Below are positions 34,589 through 43,262 of a DNA stretch of 64,000 nucleotides, one piece after another (position 1 is the stretch's first letter; every line of letters begins with the position of its first letter). This DNA is from Gloeobacter morelensis MG652769 (GTDB taxonomy: Bacteria > Cyanobacteriota > Cyanobacteriia > Gloeobacterales > Gloeobacteraceae), in assembly GCF_021018745.1 (NCBI RefSeq), contig NZ_CP063846.1, forward strand, positions 26,017 to 90,016, in the 5' to 3' direction. Made by a program: the position numbers and the translations under genes. A model generated the notes under the pieces. The model did no database searches, was not told the DNA's origin, and was given only the letters and a program-made list of their open reading frames with translations.

Positions 34589-35083
34589 TTATATTGGTTC
34601 GCCTTCGACATTCCCTAGCAACAGAGCTTTTGGACCGATCGCTTCTGGTGTCAGAACGTCCCCTCTTTCGAACATCTTTCCTGTGACGGTGGGCAGGGAC
34701 ACGATGCCTATTCCGCTGGTGTAATCGTTTCCTCGGCAGATTCCGAATCTTTGCGCTTGTCTAAATTGCTCTAAGTCCGATTCCACAACTTCGCACAGTT
34801 CGATTTTGGAAATGGTGGCGATTGGCCAGTTTTGCATGGCTCGATTGGGCGGCTTTTTGGCGTTGTTCCACTGGTTGGGCTGAAGACCAATTCTCGCCAC
34901 TTGATTTCTGTGTTCAATCACCCTCGCAATTGCCTTCAAAGTATGCTTGGTTCTGCTAGAGGGCCAATTTTGCACATCTGCTTCCGTGTGAAAGAATATG
35001 GCAAATGTCGACACAAAAATGAAAACAGCAAAAGCTATGGTTTTAATGCGAATCGACACCATCGACTTAACGTCTTCACCCAT
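34589..35083 (-). CDS. Signal-anchored protein, paralogue of 60623-61264
   Basis: 164 residues from MGEDVKSMVSIRIKTIAF; GGAGG lies 8 bases before this ATG. One membrane helix (IKTIAFAVFIFVSTFAIFF) precedes a periplasm-like domain. Shared with the protein at 60623-61264 are WPIATIS/WPIAKIS, a FGIC/FGLC segment, and a C-terminal LTPEAIG/LTPEALG. The domain resembles SAF-like ends but no function is established. It lies 57 bases downstream of ssb. Confidence 0.6.
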   Translation of the reverse strand: MGEDVKSMVSIRIKTIAFAVFIFVSTFAIFFHTEADVQNWPSSRTKHTLKAIARVIEHRNQVARIGLQPNQWNNAKKPPNRAMQNWPIATISKIELCEVVESDLEQFRQAQRFGICRGNDYTSGIGIVSLPTVTGKMFERGDVLTPEAIGPKALLLGNVEGEPI

Positions 35084-35140
35084 TCGGGTATCCTCCACGG
35101 GATGCGTAATTTTTCAAACAACTTTGGGGTTGCTCCTGCA

Positions 35141-35584
35141 TCAAAATGACAATCCGTCGGCGTCATTGGCCTCCGAAGCCGCTGGTCGCTGTTTCGGTTC
35201 GCTATACTCCATAGGGGCTTCTGCTGTTTTTTGCTTTCGAGCTCCGGTTAAAGCCCGCATCCCGTTAAACGGATGGAATTTATTGGCTATCAATTGGATC
35301 ACTTTTTCTTTGACGCCCAACTCTTCGCGGGTTGCAGCGGAATATTTGCCCCGTGTTTCGCAAAGTAAGCGCCCTTCGACGACAGCCCCAGCTCCTTCTC
35401 TAAAATTCTTGTGGGCCTCTACCGCCAAATTTCCAAATGCGATCAATTGGATTTCGTACCCTTCTTCGCCGTCGCCATGGACAATTTCGAACCCAAGCCG
35501 CATCGACACGCAAGCGAGACCTTCTCTTGAATACCTCAGTTCTGGACAATCAAGTATTGTTCCACTCAAAACTGCAACGTTCAT
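35141..35584 (-). CDS. ssb: Single-stranded DNA-binding protein
   Basis: 147 residues with an OB-fold pattern: MNVAVLSGTILDCPELRYSR, IQLIAFGNLAVEAHKNFREG, AVVEGRLLCETRGKYSA. The C-terminus (ANDADGLSF) resembles the acidic SSB tip that recruits partners. GGAGG lies 6 bases before the ATG. Plasmid-coded SSB coats the single strand during transfer or replication. Preceded by a 59-codon gene. Confidence 0.85.
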   Translation of the reverse strand: MNVAVLSGTILDCPELRYSREGLACVSMRLGFEIVHGDGEEGYEIQLIAFGNLAVEAHKNFREGAGAVVEGRLLCETRGKYSAATREELGVKEKVIQLIANKFHPFNGMRALTGARKQKTAEAPMEYSEPKQRPAASEANDADGLSF

Positions 35585-35612
35585 GCTTTTCCTCCGTTTT
35601 GACTGTCGGTTA

Positions 35613-35792
35613 CTAGTTGTTTTTATGAAAATCGATCAACCTACCTTCGATCATTTTCCAGTCGTTGGTCACTTTATTGAATGAGGTTTCTAACTTTTCG
35701 ATTGAGTACTGTAGCATAAGTGCTCCCTGCACTAGCCCGCCTGGAGCAATTCTGGGCGTTCCTCCCGGAACATAACTACAGGCTTTGCCCAT
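35613..35792 (-). CDS. Small protein upstream of ssb (59 aa)
   Basis: Starts MGKACSYVPGGTPRIAPGG and continues in a helical, charged half (LQYSIEKLETSFNKVTNDWK). The frame ends 28 bases before ssb. GGGAG lies 5 bases before an internal ATG (35717) that would make the last 34 residues alone. The order GGTPRIAPGGLVQGAL gives a loop-like start. No family recognised; the sequence looks like true protein rather than a shadow frame. Confidence 0.5.
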   Translation of the reverse strand: MGKACSYVPGGTPRIAPGGLVQGALMLQYSIEKLETSFNKVTNDWKMIEGRLIDFHKNN

Positions 35793-35878
35793 TTTATGAT
35801 CTTTTTGTATACTAAATATCTTTAAATAAGCTCCAGTTTTTGATAGAATGTTTATGTTGTATTGCGGGAGATTAAGTA

Positions 35879-36289
35879 ATGACTAAAAGGTCAATCATAG
35901 TTCAAGACAACGGTCAGACAGCGGCTGCTATCAAGGAGCCTGCTCAAGATTCAGCCACCGAAGCAACTCCGAACACACGTGCGCGCAAGCCAAGAGAAAG
36001 CCAAACCGATAGGGCAATCAGAGAGGTCAAAGAGCTTCTAAAGCTCAAACTCCAGGTTCAAAAAGATCAGGAACAGATTGGGTTGATCAGACCCACCATC
36101 GAGAAGCTGTTTTCCTGTGCCGACATTACTGAAGAGGAAGCTCAAAACATTCTCGTTAGACTGGATCAGCTTGAGCACTGCCTGACACGCAAAGAACAAT
36201 ATCGAGTTGCAAAAGAAAAGGCCAAAGCGGCTTTTGCGCTTTTTGATGAAGCGGAAATACAACCAGAGGCACCCCCGGACTCGAACTGA
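35879..36289 (+). CDS. Charged coiled-coil protein
   Basis: 136 residues; GGGAG lies 8 bases before the ATG. The first 45 residues are polar and basic (ARKPRESQTDRAIREVKELL), followed by coiled-coil helices (LKLKLQVQKDQEQIGLIRPT, EEAQNILVRLDQLEHCL). Divergent from the 59-residue gene; the AT-rich gap 35793-35878 must hold both promoters. Function unknown. Confidence 0.55.
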   Translation: MTKRSIIVQDNGQTAAAIKEPAQDSATEATPNTRARKPRESQTDRAIREVKELLKLKLQVQKDQEQIGLIRPTIEKLFSCADITEEEAQNILVRLDQLEHCLTRKEQYRVAKEKAKAAFALFDEAEIQPEAPPDSN

Positions 36290-36307
36290 AACCCTCGGAG
36301 TTTTCTG

Positions 36308-36718
36308 ATGGAGCCTGAACAGATCAATCAGTTTGCCATTGTCCATCGTTGGCTTGGGGCACCCGGAACTTATTGCTATGGTTCCAGACGCAGCGATGCT
36401 TACGGGCTAAACCGAAACAGCAAGGTGCATATCGTGGCTCTGCAGACGCTTACGCACAAGCGCCTTAGATTGCAGCCGGGGCACAGCCTCTGCGGGCTCG
36501 CTCCAGAAAAACTGGAGGGCATTGACTTTGGAGGATCCTGGCCGCTTCGACTGCCTCAAATTCTATGTTCAGCCTGCAAAAAACGCTCTGCAAATTTCGG
36601 GCTGCATCGATTTCCAGAAACAGCAGGTATTTTGGCCAGGCCAAAGCCCGATCCTACCACCGACGGAAAAATCGTCTCTGAGCGTGATGGGTTGCAAAGC
36701 CAAGATCTGCCGTTCTGA
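36308..36718 (+). CDS. Hypothetical protein (136 aa)
   Basis: GGAG lies 7 bases before the ATG (GGAGTTTTCTGATG), 18 bases after the previous gene. A central zinc-like cysteine pair is visible (LCSACKKR), with QPGHSLCGLAPEKLEG before it. No known family. It converges on the TnpB gene. Confidence 0.5.
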   Translation: MEPEQINQFAIVHRWLGAPGTYCYGSRRSDAYGLNRNSKVHIVALQTLTHKRLRLQPGHSLCGLAPEKLEGIDFGGSWPLRLPQILCSACKKRSANFGLHRFPETAGILARPKPDPTTDGKIVSERDGLQSQDLPF

Positions 36719-36746
36719 ATTCTCTTCTGTTGACCTCCTCTGCGGC

Positions 36747-37997
36747 CTAAAGGCGCGCAGATTCCTTCTCGCATCGGCATTTCTGCCTTTGCTTCGGGTG
36801 GGTTCCTGCTTCATTGCCTGCTGCCTTTGTTGCCAAAGGTCTTACGCTGGCTCCACAGGCGTTTAAGGGGCGTTGAAACAACCCCCCTGACCTCTCCCCG
36901 AGTCCCTGGGCGAGGATGTTCTTCGCTGCATTTTCATCTCGATCGTGCTCACTTTTGCACTCAGGACACCTCCATCGCCGCACCCATAGCGGCTTCGGAC
37001 CATCCTTGTGCTGACAGTTTGAGCAGATCTGAGACGAGGCGAAGGACCGGCCGACTTTGACAAGTTCCCGTCCATACTTGAGCGCCTTGGCCTCCAGCAT
37101 CGACACGAACTTCCCAAAACCGGCATCGTGGAACGATTTGGCTAGCCAGGTCCGTCCCAACCCTTTCACGCACAAGTCCTCGACCACCACCACTTGGTTC
37201 TCGTGGAGCAGCTGCGTCGAGAGCTTGTGCAAGAAATCTGCACGCTTGTCGGCTATCCGGGCATGCAGCCGCGCCACCTTCAGACGCTGTTTACCGCGAT
37301 TCTTGCTGCCTTTGGCTTTGCACGACAACGACCGCTGCAAGCGTCCCAGCTTGCGTTCGAGTTTGCGGAATATCCGAGGGTTGTCCTGCTTGTTGCCGTC
37401 GCTCATCGTCGCAAAAGTCTGCAAGCCCAGGTCGATGCCCACAACCTGTTGCCTCTGAGGCAGAGGAGTAGCCTGTACCTCACAGACGAAGCTCACGAAG
37501 TAACGCCCGGCTTTGTCCTTGATCACCGTGGCACTCGAAGGCACTGAGGGCAGGGGACGAGACCATGCAAGTGGGATATGTCCGACTTTGGCGATGTAGA
37601 CGCAGTTGGAATGGACCGAAAAACCGTTGCGGGTGAAGCGAATCGCTTGCTTATCGGTCTTGTTTTTGAAGCGGGGAGGACCAATTTTCGCCCCCTGGCG
37701 CCTGCCGGCCACCGAGTCGAAAAAGTGCTTGAAGGCAGTGTGCAAATCCCGCAAAGATTGAATGAGGGCATCGACAGACACTTCCGCCAGCCAGCGGCGC
37801 TCGACGGTTTGCTTTGCCTGGGTAATCACCCGCTTCTGGAGTTCGGTGTCGTTGAGGTAGGGTTCGCCCCGATCGTAGGCTTCGTTGCGCAGGCGCAGAC
37901 CGTCGTTATAGACGACACGGGCACAGCCAAAGGTCTTGGCGAGCAGCACTTGCTGGCCGGGATGGGGGTAGAGTCGATAGCGGAATCTCGCCTTCAT
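36747..37997 (-). CDS. tnpB: TnpB (IS605-family OrfB) RNA-guided nuclease
   Basis: 416 residues. RuvC-like motifs are intact: GIDLGLQTFA near 190, VVVEDLCVKGLG near 270, and HDRDENAAKNIL near 362. The zinc finger CSNC ... CPEC lies near 328-348. The N-terminal helical part (YPHPGQQVLLAKTFGCARVV) is typical. TnpB is guided by an RNA made from the 3' end of its own gene and element. No TnpA transposase is adjacent, so the element depends on a partner elsewhere. The basic C-terminal tail (HPKQRQKCRCEKESARL) may overlap the guide-RNA-coding segment. Confidence 0.9.
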   Translation of the reverse strand: MKARFRYRLYPHPGQQVLLAKTFGCARVVYNDGLRLRNEAYDRGEPYLNDTELQKRVITQAKQTVERRWLAEVSVDALIQSLRDLHTAFKHFFDSVAGRRQGAKIGPPRFKNKTDKQAIRFTRNGFSVHSNCVYIAKVGHIPLAWSRPLPSVPSSATVIKDKAGRYFVSFVCEVQATPLPQRQQVVGIDLGLQTFATMSDGNKQDNPRIFRKLERKLGRLQRSLSCKAKGSKNRGKQRLKVARLHARIADKRADFLHKLSTQLLHENQVVVVEDLCVKGLGRTWLAKSFHDAGFGKFVSMLEAKALKYGRELVKVGRSFASSQICSNCQHKDGPKPLWVRRWRCPECKSEHDRDENAAKNILAQGLGERSGGLFQRPLNACGASVRPLATKAAGNEAGTHPKQRQKCRCEKESARL

Positions 37998-38027
37998 GAG
38001 TGCAATTGTACACCACAGCCAGACCGA

Positions 38028-38052
38028 AAGCCGCCCTGGAAGGGCGGGGCTT
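38028..38052. repeat. Hairpin at TnpB element left end
   Basis: AAGCCGCCCT and AGGGCGGGGCTT pair with a 2-base bulge, about 30 bases upstream of the tnpB start. Such subterminal hairpins mark the ends of IS605-type elements and are recognised by TnpA. The other end was not identified. Confidence 0.5.
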
Positions 38053-38385
38053 CAAACCCATTGCCTAGGGTGAGGGCCAAATTCTTATTGTTCTATTGAG
38101 GGTGCTCTCACCACCGGCACCGACACCGAGACTGGTAGCTCGCTGTGCCCTCACCAGATGTTGCGCATAGCCGCCTGCCAAATATTAAGCCCTCACCGCT
38201 TCTGAGGCAGGCGCACGGGCCGAAAGACCCTCTGTTCACAGCGGAGGCCACTGCTTACGGGCCAGCAGAACGTGTGGAGGCAAGCCGCAACCGGGCAACC
38301 TCTGTCGGTCGCCACACAAAAGTCGGGCGAGTCCGAAAACTTGCCCGATCTTTATCCAGTTAGGCACAGCACCCGCGAGCGGTCT
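38053..38385. other. Intergenic region, nothing recognised
   Basis: About 330 bases between the TnpB element end and the stop of the large minus-strand gene. No frame with a good ribosome binding site and no clear repeat, apart from several scattered CCCTCACC words. Confidence 0.4.
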
Positions 38386-41300
38386 CTAGGGACCCCGTTC
38401 GCGGGCAGTGGCCTGGGTGCTCAGGGAAGTTCGCTGCCGGTGGAGTACCGAGCCGATCGCTTCGATTGCTTCTAGCCGCTCGCGCATAGCCTGCGGAAGG
38501 TGGCGGGTGCACATCCACACCAGCAAGCGATCCGAAGCCGTACCCCGCAGGTACCGCTCATACCAGTAGGTGGCCAGGGCCTCTTCGTCGAGGGGCACTG
38601 CTGCGGCCACAGGCCCGATTTCAAACTCTTCGCGGCACGCCGAGCGCAAATTTTCCAGAAACTGCGGGCGGTCGCCGACCAGCCGCTCGTTCGCCGCGAG
38701 CGACGGCAGCAGCTGCGCCGACCACAGGGCGAGGGCCGCTTTGATCGCCCCGTGTTTGCCCCGGTAGCCGCCGACGCCCCAGAGTTTTTTGCCGTGCTCC
38801 TCCACCTGGCGCACCGAGGGCACCGCCAGGTGCTCGACAAAAAAATCGCAGATAGTTTCTCCGTGGCGGATGAGGGCCTCCAGGTGCCGGGCATGATTGG
38901 CTTTGTTGCCCAGAGGCAAAGTGACACCCACCAGCTCCTCAATCGACGAGACCACCCGCACGTAGCGGTTAAAAGGGGCAGGCAGCGGGTCGGAGCGCAA
39001 TAGCACAATCGTGAGGGGTGTGGTGCGCATCAGGGGGCGGGGCCTCTGGCACGCCTGCACCAGCGACGCCACCCGCTCGTGCTCTACCAGGGCATCGACG
39101 AGGGGATCCCCGTTTTGAACCACCAGCTCGTACCCCTCGGGGCCGTACCGCTCCACCCGGTACCGCGTGTCGGGGGTATTGAGCAGCGGCATCCCATCTA
39201 CCGAGAGCGAGCGGCGCACCGCCAGGGCCAGGCGTCGGCTCGCCCCCAGGTTCACCCGGTGCGCACCGGCGAGCACCAGATAGTCGGCCGCCTTCCACTC
39301 AGGATCGTCCACGGCCCGATCCTGGTAGCCGTACCACCCCATGCGGTGGCTTTGTCCGTCGGCACCGTGAGCATCAAGTAGACCACTAATCGGCGAGGCA
39401 TCGGCCGCGGCGTCTACCTGATCGACGTGTTGCTTATGGCTAAAAAGCAGGACACTGCCCTGCTGGCCCAGTGCCGCTACCAAGGGTATCACCTCGCGGA
39501 TCGTGGCGGGTGTGGCCCGACCCATTGGCCCCGAGAGCACCTGCACCACCCGGGTGTGTCGCCACTGCGCTTCAATGTCTATGAAGCGCATGTCCGGCAG
39601 CAGAGCGCCCAGCACCGCCCGGTTAGGAGTCGCATCAAGATTGAGCACCCGCATCTGCCTGAGGGCCTCCACCAGGTGCCGGTGCGGTCGGGTCAGATGC
39701 AAGCGGGTACAGCGGCGCATCCGCTGCTCCTCATCGCCGCTTGCATCTTGTTGCCCTTCGCCGTCGCCACCGGGATCCGCGATCTGCTCCAGCCTGCGTT
39801 CGAGCACCAGGTGCGCCCCGGCTTTGTTCTGGCAGATGGCCGCGTGCAGGTCCGCCACCAGTTCGCTCGTGAGGCGCATCGGAATAAATTCAAACTCGAT
39901 TCTCTGTTCTTCGCCGTAGGTCTCCCGGTGAATTGGAAGCCCGGATTCACCCAGGCGGTGCCGGGGGCGCTCCCAGGGGTAGTAAGAGGCCCCCACCGCT
40001 TTGCCCTCTTTTTGCTGGTCACCCCACTCCCAGCGCAGGGGTTTAAGGTGCTTGAGGCGATTAAGGTGCGGCACCAGGCGCTCGCCGTCGCACCAGTCGG
40101 CCAACCGGTGGCCGCGCACCATCAGTTCCCCCTCAGTGGCGGTGTGGTAGCGACTGAAAGCAGCAGCCACCTCACCAAAGACAACCACCAGCGAGGCGAT
40201 CTCCTCCTCGGTGTAGAGCGGCGGCAGGGTGTACCACCTTCCCTCCTGCCCACGCTGCAGATTGGTGAGCAGCTGCCGGACGGCTTTACTCACCTCTACC
40301 GTTTCTACCAGATGGGTATCGAGCGCCTCATCCACCACCAGCTGCGAAAACTCCTGGATCTCGTGCCCGGCGTTGAGCACAGCAGCGATTGTGCCGAAGA
40401 CCACCGGGGCGCGGTGGGCGGCAGTGAGCGAATGCAAAAACCCACAGCGGCCCGTTTCCCCCCACACGCATACCTGGCAGGCGCCGGCAGCCGGACTGTG
40501 GCGCTTTTCTCCCAGTTGCCCTACCGCCTCGTGGTGGGCGCAGGCCAGCGAATCGTTGCCCATCTGCTCTGGGATTGGGCCGGGCTCGGGAGCCTCGCGC
40601 CCGGTGCGCACCGCCAGCCACGCCGGTAGCCTTGTGCGCTCTTTCCCCCACCCCGGGCTCACCCGTTCGAGCGCGTCGTGCAGAGCCTGCAAATCCTTGA
40701 AGAGCACTAGCAACGGACCACCCAGATCCTGGTGGTAGAGGGCAGTGAGTTCACCTTCGAGGCTGGCAATTTCCTCCAGCACCATCCACCGGGCCGAAGT
40801 ACCGGGGACCGTGCGCGCCTTGCGCGCTTCCAGCAGATCCAGAGCCTGCCACAGTTGCTGGGCGGTGGAAGCCCCCGGACTCTGCCACCACGCGCCGTAG
40901 CGCTGGGCAATAATCTGTGCTGCGGAGTAACTTTTGCCCGCGCCGCAGGTGGCGGCCACCGCTACCCGGTCACGGTGGGCACTGCGCAAAGGGTGGGTGG
41001 CAGAATCAAACCACTCGACAATGGCATCTCGGGTGGCCGTGCGGGCCTGCTCCAGCGTGAGCAACGCCGGTTGCTCAGCGGCGCTCCAGGGGGTGCCTTT
41101 GCGCTGCCACCAGCGGCGAATCGGCTTGCTGTGGTGGTGGGCCAGTAGCCGCTCGAAGCTACTGCGCGGATCTTCTGCTGAAGCTGCCAGGTGCCCCCAC
41201 AGATCGTCGAGGCCCCAGCGCTCAGCCCGATTCAATAGCTCCGGCCGACTGGCAAGTAGCCCCCCCCAGTCGGCCGCATTTGGAAGGAGCCTGCCACCTG

Positions 41301-42498
41301 TTGCCTCGAAGGCCCGCACGGCCAGCCGGTTCATCGCCTGGCGAACCTCTCGCTTGGTCATCACGTCACTGTCGTAAGCGATCGTCAGGTCCGTGGCCCC
41401 AGGCAACAGCTCCACCAGCTCGGGGTGCAGATCTTCCTCCTCGCCCCCCTCGAAATTCCACACCCCCGCCAGGCTCGCCCAGACCAGCGGCGTGCCGTCG
41501 CAGAGGGTAGAGAAATTCTGCGCCATGCACTCGCACTTGTCCTCGCCCTCGGCGATGCGCAAAGCATACTGCCTTCCGGCGGAGCGCAATTGCCCTAGCA
41601 GCGCCCGGGTGGCTGCCGGGAAGTAGGGCCGGGTGGGAATGCCCCGTGCCTGCAGGTACTTCACCTTCTGGCGCTTGATCTGGCCGTCCTTCGTCCGCTT
41701 TTTTATCTCCAAGGGCACTTCCGGGTTGGCGCGCACCTGATCGAGGCTGCCCGTGAGGTCGAAGCAGGCAATCAACCGCCCGGGAGTGAGCACCGTGCGG
41801 TAGTGCAATGGCGAATCAAACGCCTTATTAATTGCGAACCAGCCGCTCGCCTCGATAAGTTCGCTACTCCACCGGCCGCTACGCCATCGCCTATCTACCT
41901 CCTGTTCGATAAGGGCAATCGATTCGGCTGTGAGGTAGCGGCTGTAGGCAGTGTCGGCGATACCTGCGTCGGCCAGCTTCGCCGGAAAACGGCCTTGCAG
42001 CACCGGCGAAGCCTGTTCCCAAAGCCACTGGTGCACTAAATGCCAATTTTCCGGTGCAGGCTTACTCGCGCTAGGAACAGAGCGGTGCCTCGGCTCGCGC
42101 CGCAAATCTGAAGGTATCCAGAATCCCCAGATCTGCCCCCGCTCTGCGCTGGTCTGTTTGCCGAAGCGCCACCGGCCGTCCCCGGTGGCCTCGGCCGCCG
42201 TCAAATTCGCACAGAAAACTGTCCGGTCGCGGTTCTCCCGGCAGCGGGCGTCCGAGCGGCCGCAGCGCGGGCAGGTTGGTGCAAGCACCCAGCAACCCCA
42301 CTCGCCGCCATCAGCCGAACGGCGCGTGCGCGCAAATTTCCAAACGGAATCCGCCAGCTCTCGCGCCTCGCGCAGATTCCAGCACAGGTGCACCTCGCCT
42401 TTGCGCACACAGCGGTTGTCGGGGGTGCGGCAGATTGGGCACGGCCGGGAACGGCCGTAGCGCTCTTTGTCTTTGCCGGTGGCAGTCCCCGTCTGCAC
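38386..42498 (-). CDS. CyRepA-like primase-helicase (copy 2) with possible Fe-S cluster
   Basis: 1370 residues from a GTG, 3 bases after the CobO-like stop. Two N-terminal cysteine modules (CPICRTPDNRC ... LCWN; CPRCGRSDARC ... FC) are followed by a TOPRIM-like domain near 310-400 (YALRIAEGEDKCE, LTIAYDSDVMTKREVRQ). The helicase has Walker A AATCGAGKSYSAA near 525 and Walker B LVVDEALDTH near 720. Between these, four cysteines (LACAHHEA ... ACQVCVWGETGRC, about 655-700) are spaced as in the iron-sulfur domain of XPD/DinG-type helicases. It shares architecture with copy 1 but is longer. Likely replication role; divergent from the iteron region. Confidence 0.7.
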   Translation of the reverse strand: MQTGTATGKDKERYGRSRPCPICRTPDNRCVRKGEVHLCWNLREARELADSVWKFARTRRSADGGEWGCWVLAPTCPRCGRSDARCRENRDRTVFCANLTAAEATGDGRWRFGKQTSAERGQIWGFWIPSDLRREPRHRSVPSASKPAPENWHLVHQWLWEQASPVLQGRFPAKLADAGIADTAYSRYLTAESIALIEQEVDRRWRSGRWSSELIEASGWFAINKAFDSPLHYRTVLTPGRLIACFDLTGSLDQVRANPEVPLEIKKRTKDGQIKRQKVKYLQARGIPTRPYFPAATRALLGQLRSAGRQYALRIAEGEDKCECMAQNFSTLCDGTPLVWASLAGVWNFEGGEEEDLHPELVELLPGATDLTIAYDSDVMTKREVRQAMNRLAVRAFEATGGRLLPNAADWGGLLASRPELLNRAERWGLDDLWGHLAASAEDPRSSFERLLAHHHSKPIRRWWQRKGTPWSAAEQPALLTLEQARTATRDAIVEWFDSATHPLRSAHRDRVAVAATCGAGKSYSAAQIIAQRYGAWWQSPGASTAQQLWQALDLLEARKARTVPGTSARWMVLEEIASLEGELTALYHQDLGGPLLVLFKDLQALHDALERVSPGWGKERTRLPAWLAVRTGREAPEPGPIPEQMGNDSLACAHHEAVGQLGEKRHSPAAGACQVCVWGETGRCGFLHSLTAAHRAPVVFGTIAAVLNAGHEIQEFSQLVVDEALDTHLVETVEVSKAVRQLLTNLQRGQEGRWYTLPPLYTEEEIASLVVVFGEVAAAFSRYHTATEGELMVRGHRLADWCDGERLVPHLNRLKHLKPLRWEWGDQQKEGKAVGASYYPWERPRHRLGESGLPIHRETYGEEQRIEFEFIPMRLTSELVADLHAAICQNKAGAHLVLERRLEQIADPGGDGEGQQDASGDEEQRMRRCTRLHLTRPHRHLVEALRQMRVLNLDATPNRAVLGALLPDMRFIDIEAQWRHTRVVQVLSGPMGRATPATIREVIPLVAALGQQGSVLLFSHKQHVDQVDAAADASPISGLLDAHGADGQSHRMGWYGYQDRAVDDPEWKAADYLVLAGAHRVNLGASRRLALAVRRSLSVDGMPLLNTPDTRYRVERYGPEGYELVVQNGDPLVDALVEHERVASLVQACQRPRPLMRTTPLTIVLLRSDPLPAPFNRYVRVVSSIEELVGVTLPLGNKANHARHLEALIRHGETICDFFVEHLAVPSVRQVEEHGKKLWGVGGYRGKHGAIKAALALWSAQLLPSLAANERLVGDRPQFLENLRSACREEFEIGPVAAAVPLDEEALATYWYERYLRGTASDRLLVWMCTRHLPQAMRERLEAIEAIGSVLHRQRTSLSTQATARERGP

Positions 42499-42501
42499 GC
42501 T

Positions 42502-43017
42502 TTAGGCCGCCGATGATGTGGTGCTGGATAGCGTCCCGGTCGCGTGCGGTGCCGCCGCCCTTGAGCGGGTGAAAGTCCAGGTGTCCGCCAGCGGCTCTAC
42601 CGACTCGGGCACCCCCGGCCCGGTGATCCAAATCTGAAGGCTCGCCGGTTTGGAGGCCAGCAAGTCTACTAACTGCCGCTCGTCGAGCAGGCCGAATTCG
42701 ATTGCCAGACCGGGCTCGTCGAGTACGAGGGTGTCGAGGTCTTTCAGTTTGTCTTTAATTTCATGCCACAAAGCATTAAAGGCCAGGCGCTCGGCTTCGC
42801 TCGCCCCCGAGTCGATCACCCTTGCAATGTCCGGGCGCATCCACTCCAGCCGCTCGACGAAACGGAGCTTTCCGGTCGGTCCTTGTCCAATGCCGCCTTT
42901 GAGGCACTGCGCGACCAGCACCCTGTCACCCTGTGCGGCGGCGCGCAGTGCCGAGCTCATCGCGTTTGGCTCAAACCCACGCTCGGGGTGAGTATGTACG
43001 AAAATTCCGCGTATCAT
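42502..43017 (-). CDS. CobO-like protein lacking Walker A (copy 2)
   Basis: About 171 residues; GAGGAG lies 7 bases before the second of two adjacent ATGs. It parallels the protein at 19504-20082: ALRAAAQGDRVLVAQCLKGG, then LDTLVLDEPGLAIEFGLLDE and ITGPGVPESVEPLADTWTF. The nucleotide loop is replaced by HTHPERGFEPN, so ATP binding in the usual way is doubtful. It is the first gene of an operon with the CyRepA-like copy 2 and lies next to the iteron array. Confidence 0.65.
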   Translation of the reverse strand: MIRGIFVHTHPERGFEPNAMSSALRAAAQGDRVLVAQCLKGGIGQGPTGKLRFVERLEWMRPDIARVIDSGASEAERLAFNALWHEIKDKLKDLDTLVLDEPGLAIEFGLLDERQLVDLLASKPASLQIWITGPGVPESVEPLADTWTFTRSRAAAPHATGTLSSTTSSAA

Positions 43018-43262
43018 CATTCACTCTCCTCATCGAAAACTAAGTACATGAACTCTCGCGCACGGGGATGAACGTATATCTTCCCAATCCCAAACAGACA
43101 CCACCATTGGAATAGAAATGCCAGAGTGATTTTCTGGCACTGCTTCGATCGGTTCGGTGCATCGATAACGAGGTTTCACTTGAAAATATCATTCGAAAGC
43201 CTGGCTATCAAGGTGTTTTGGACAAGAATGGCCCCATTGTTGATCTGCACACATCGACAAAA

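Noticed and set aside
39427..40629. 400-codon plus-strand frame opposite CyRepA-like copy 2
   Set aside because: Antisense to the helicase region and lacks any recognisable domain or ribosome binding site.
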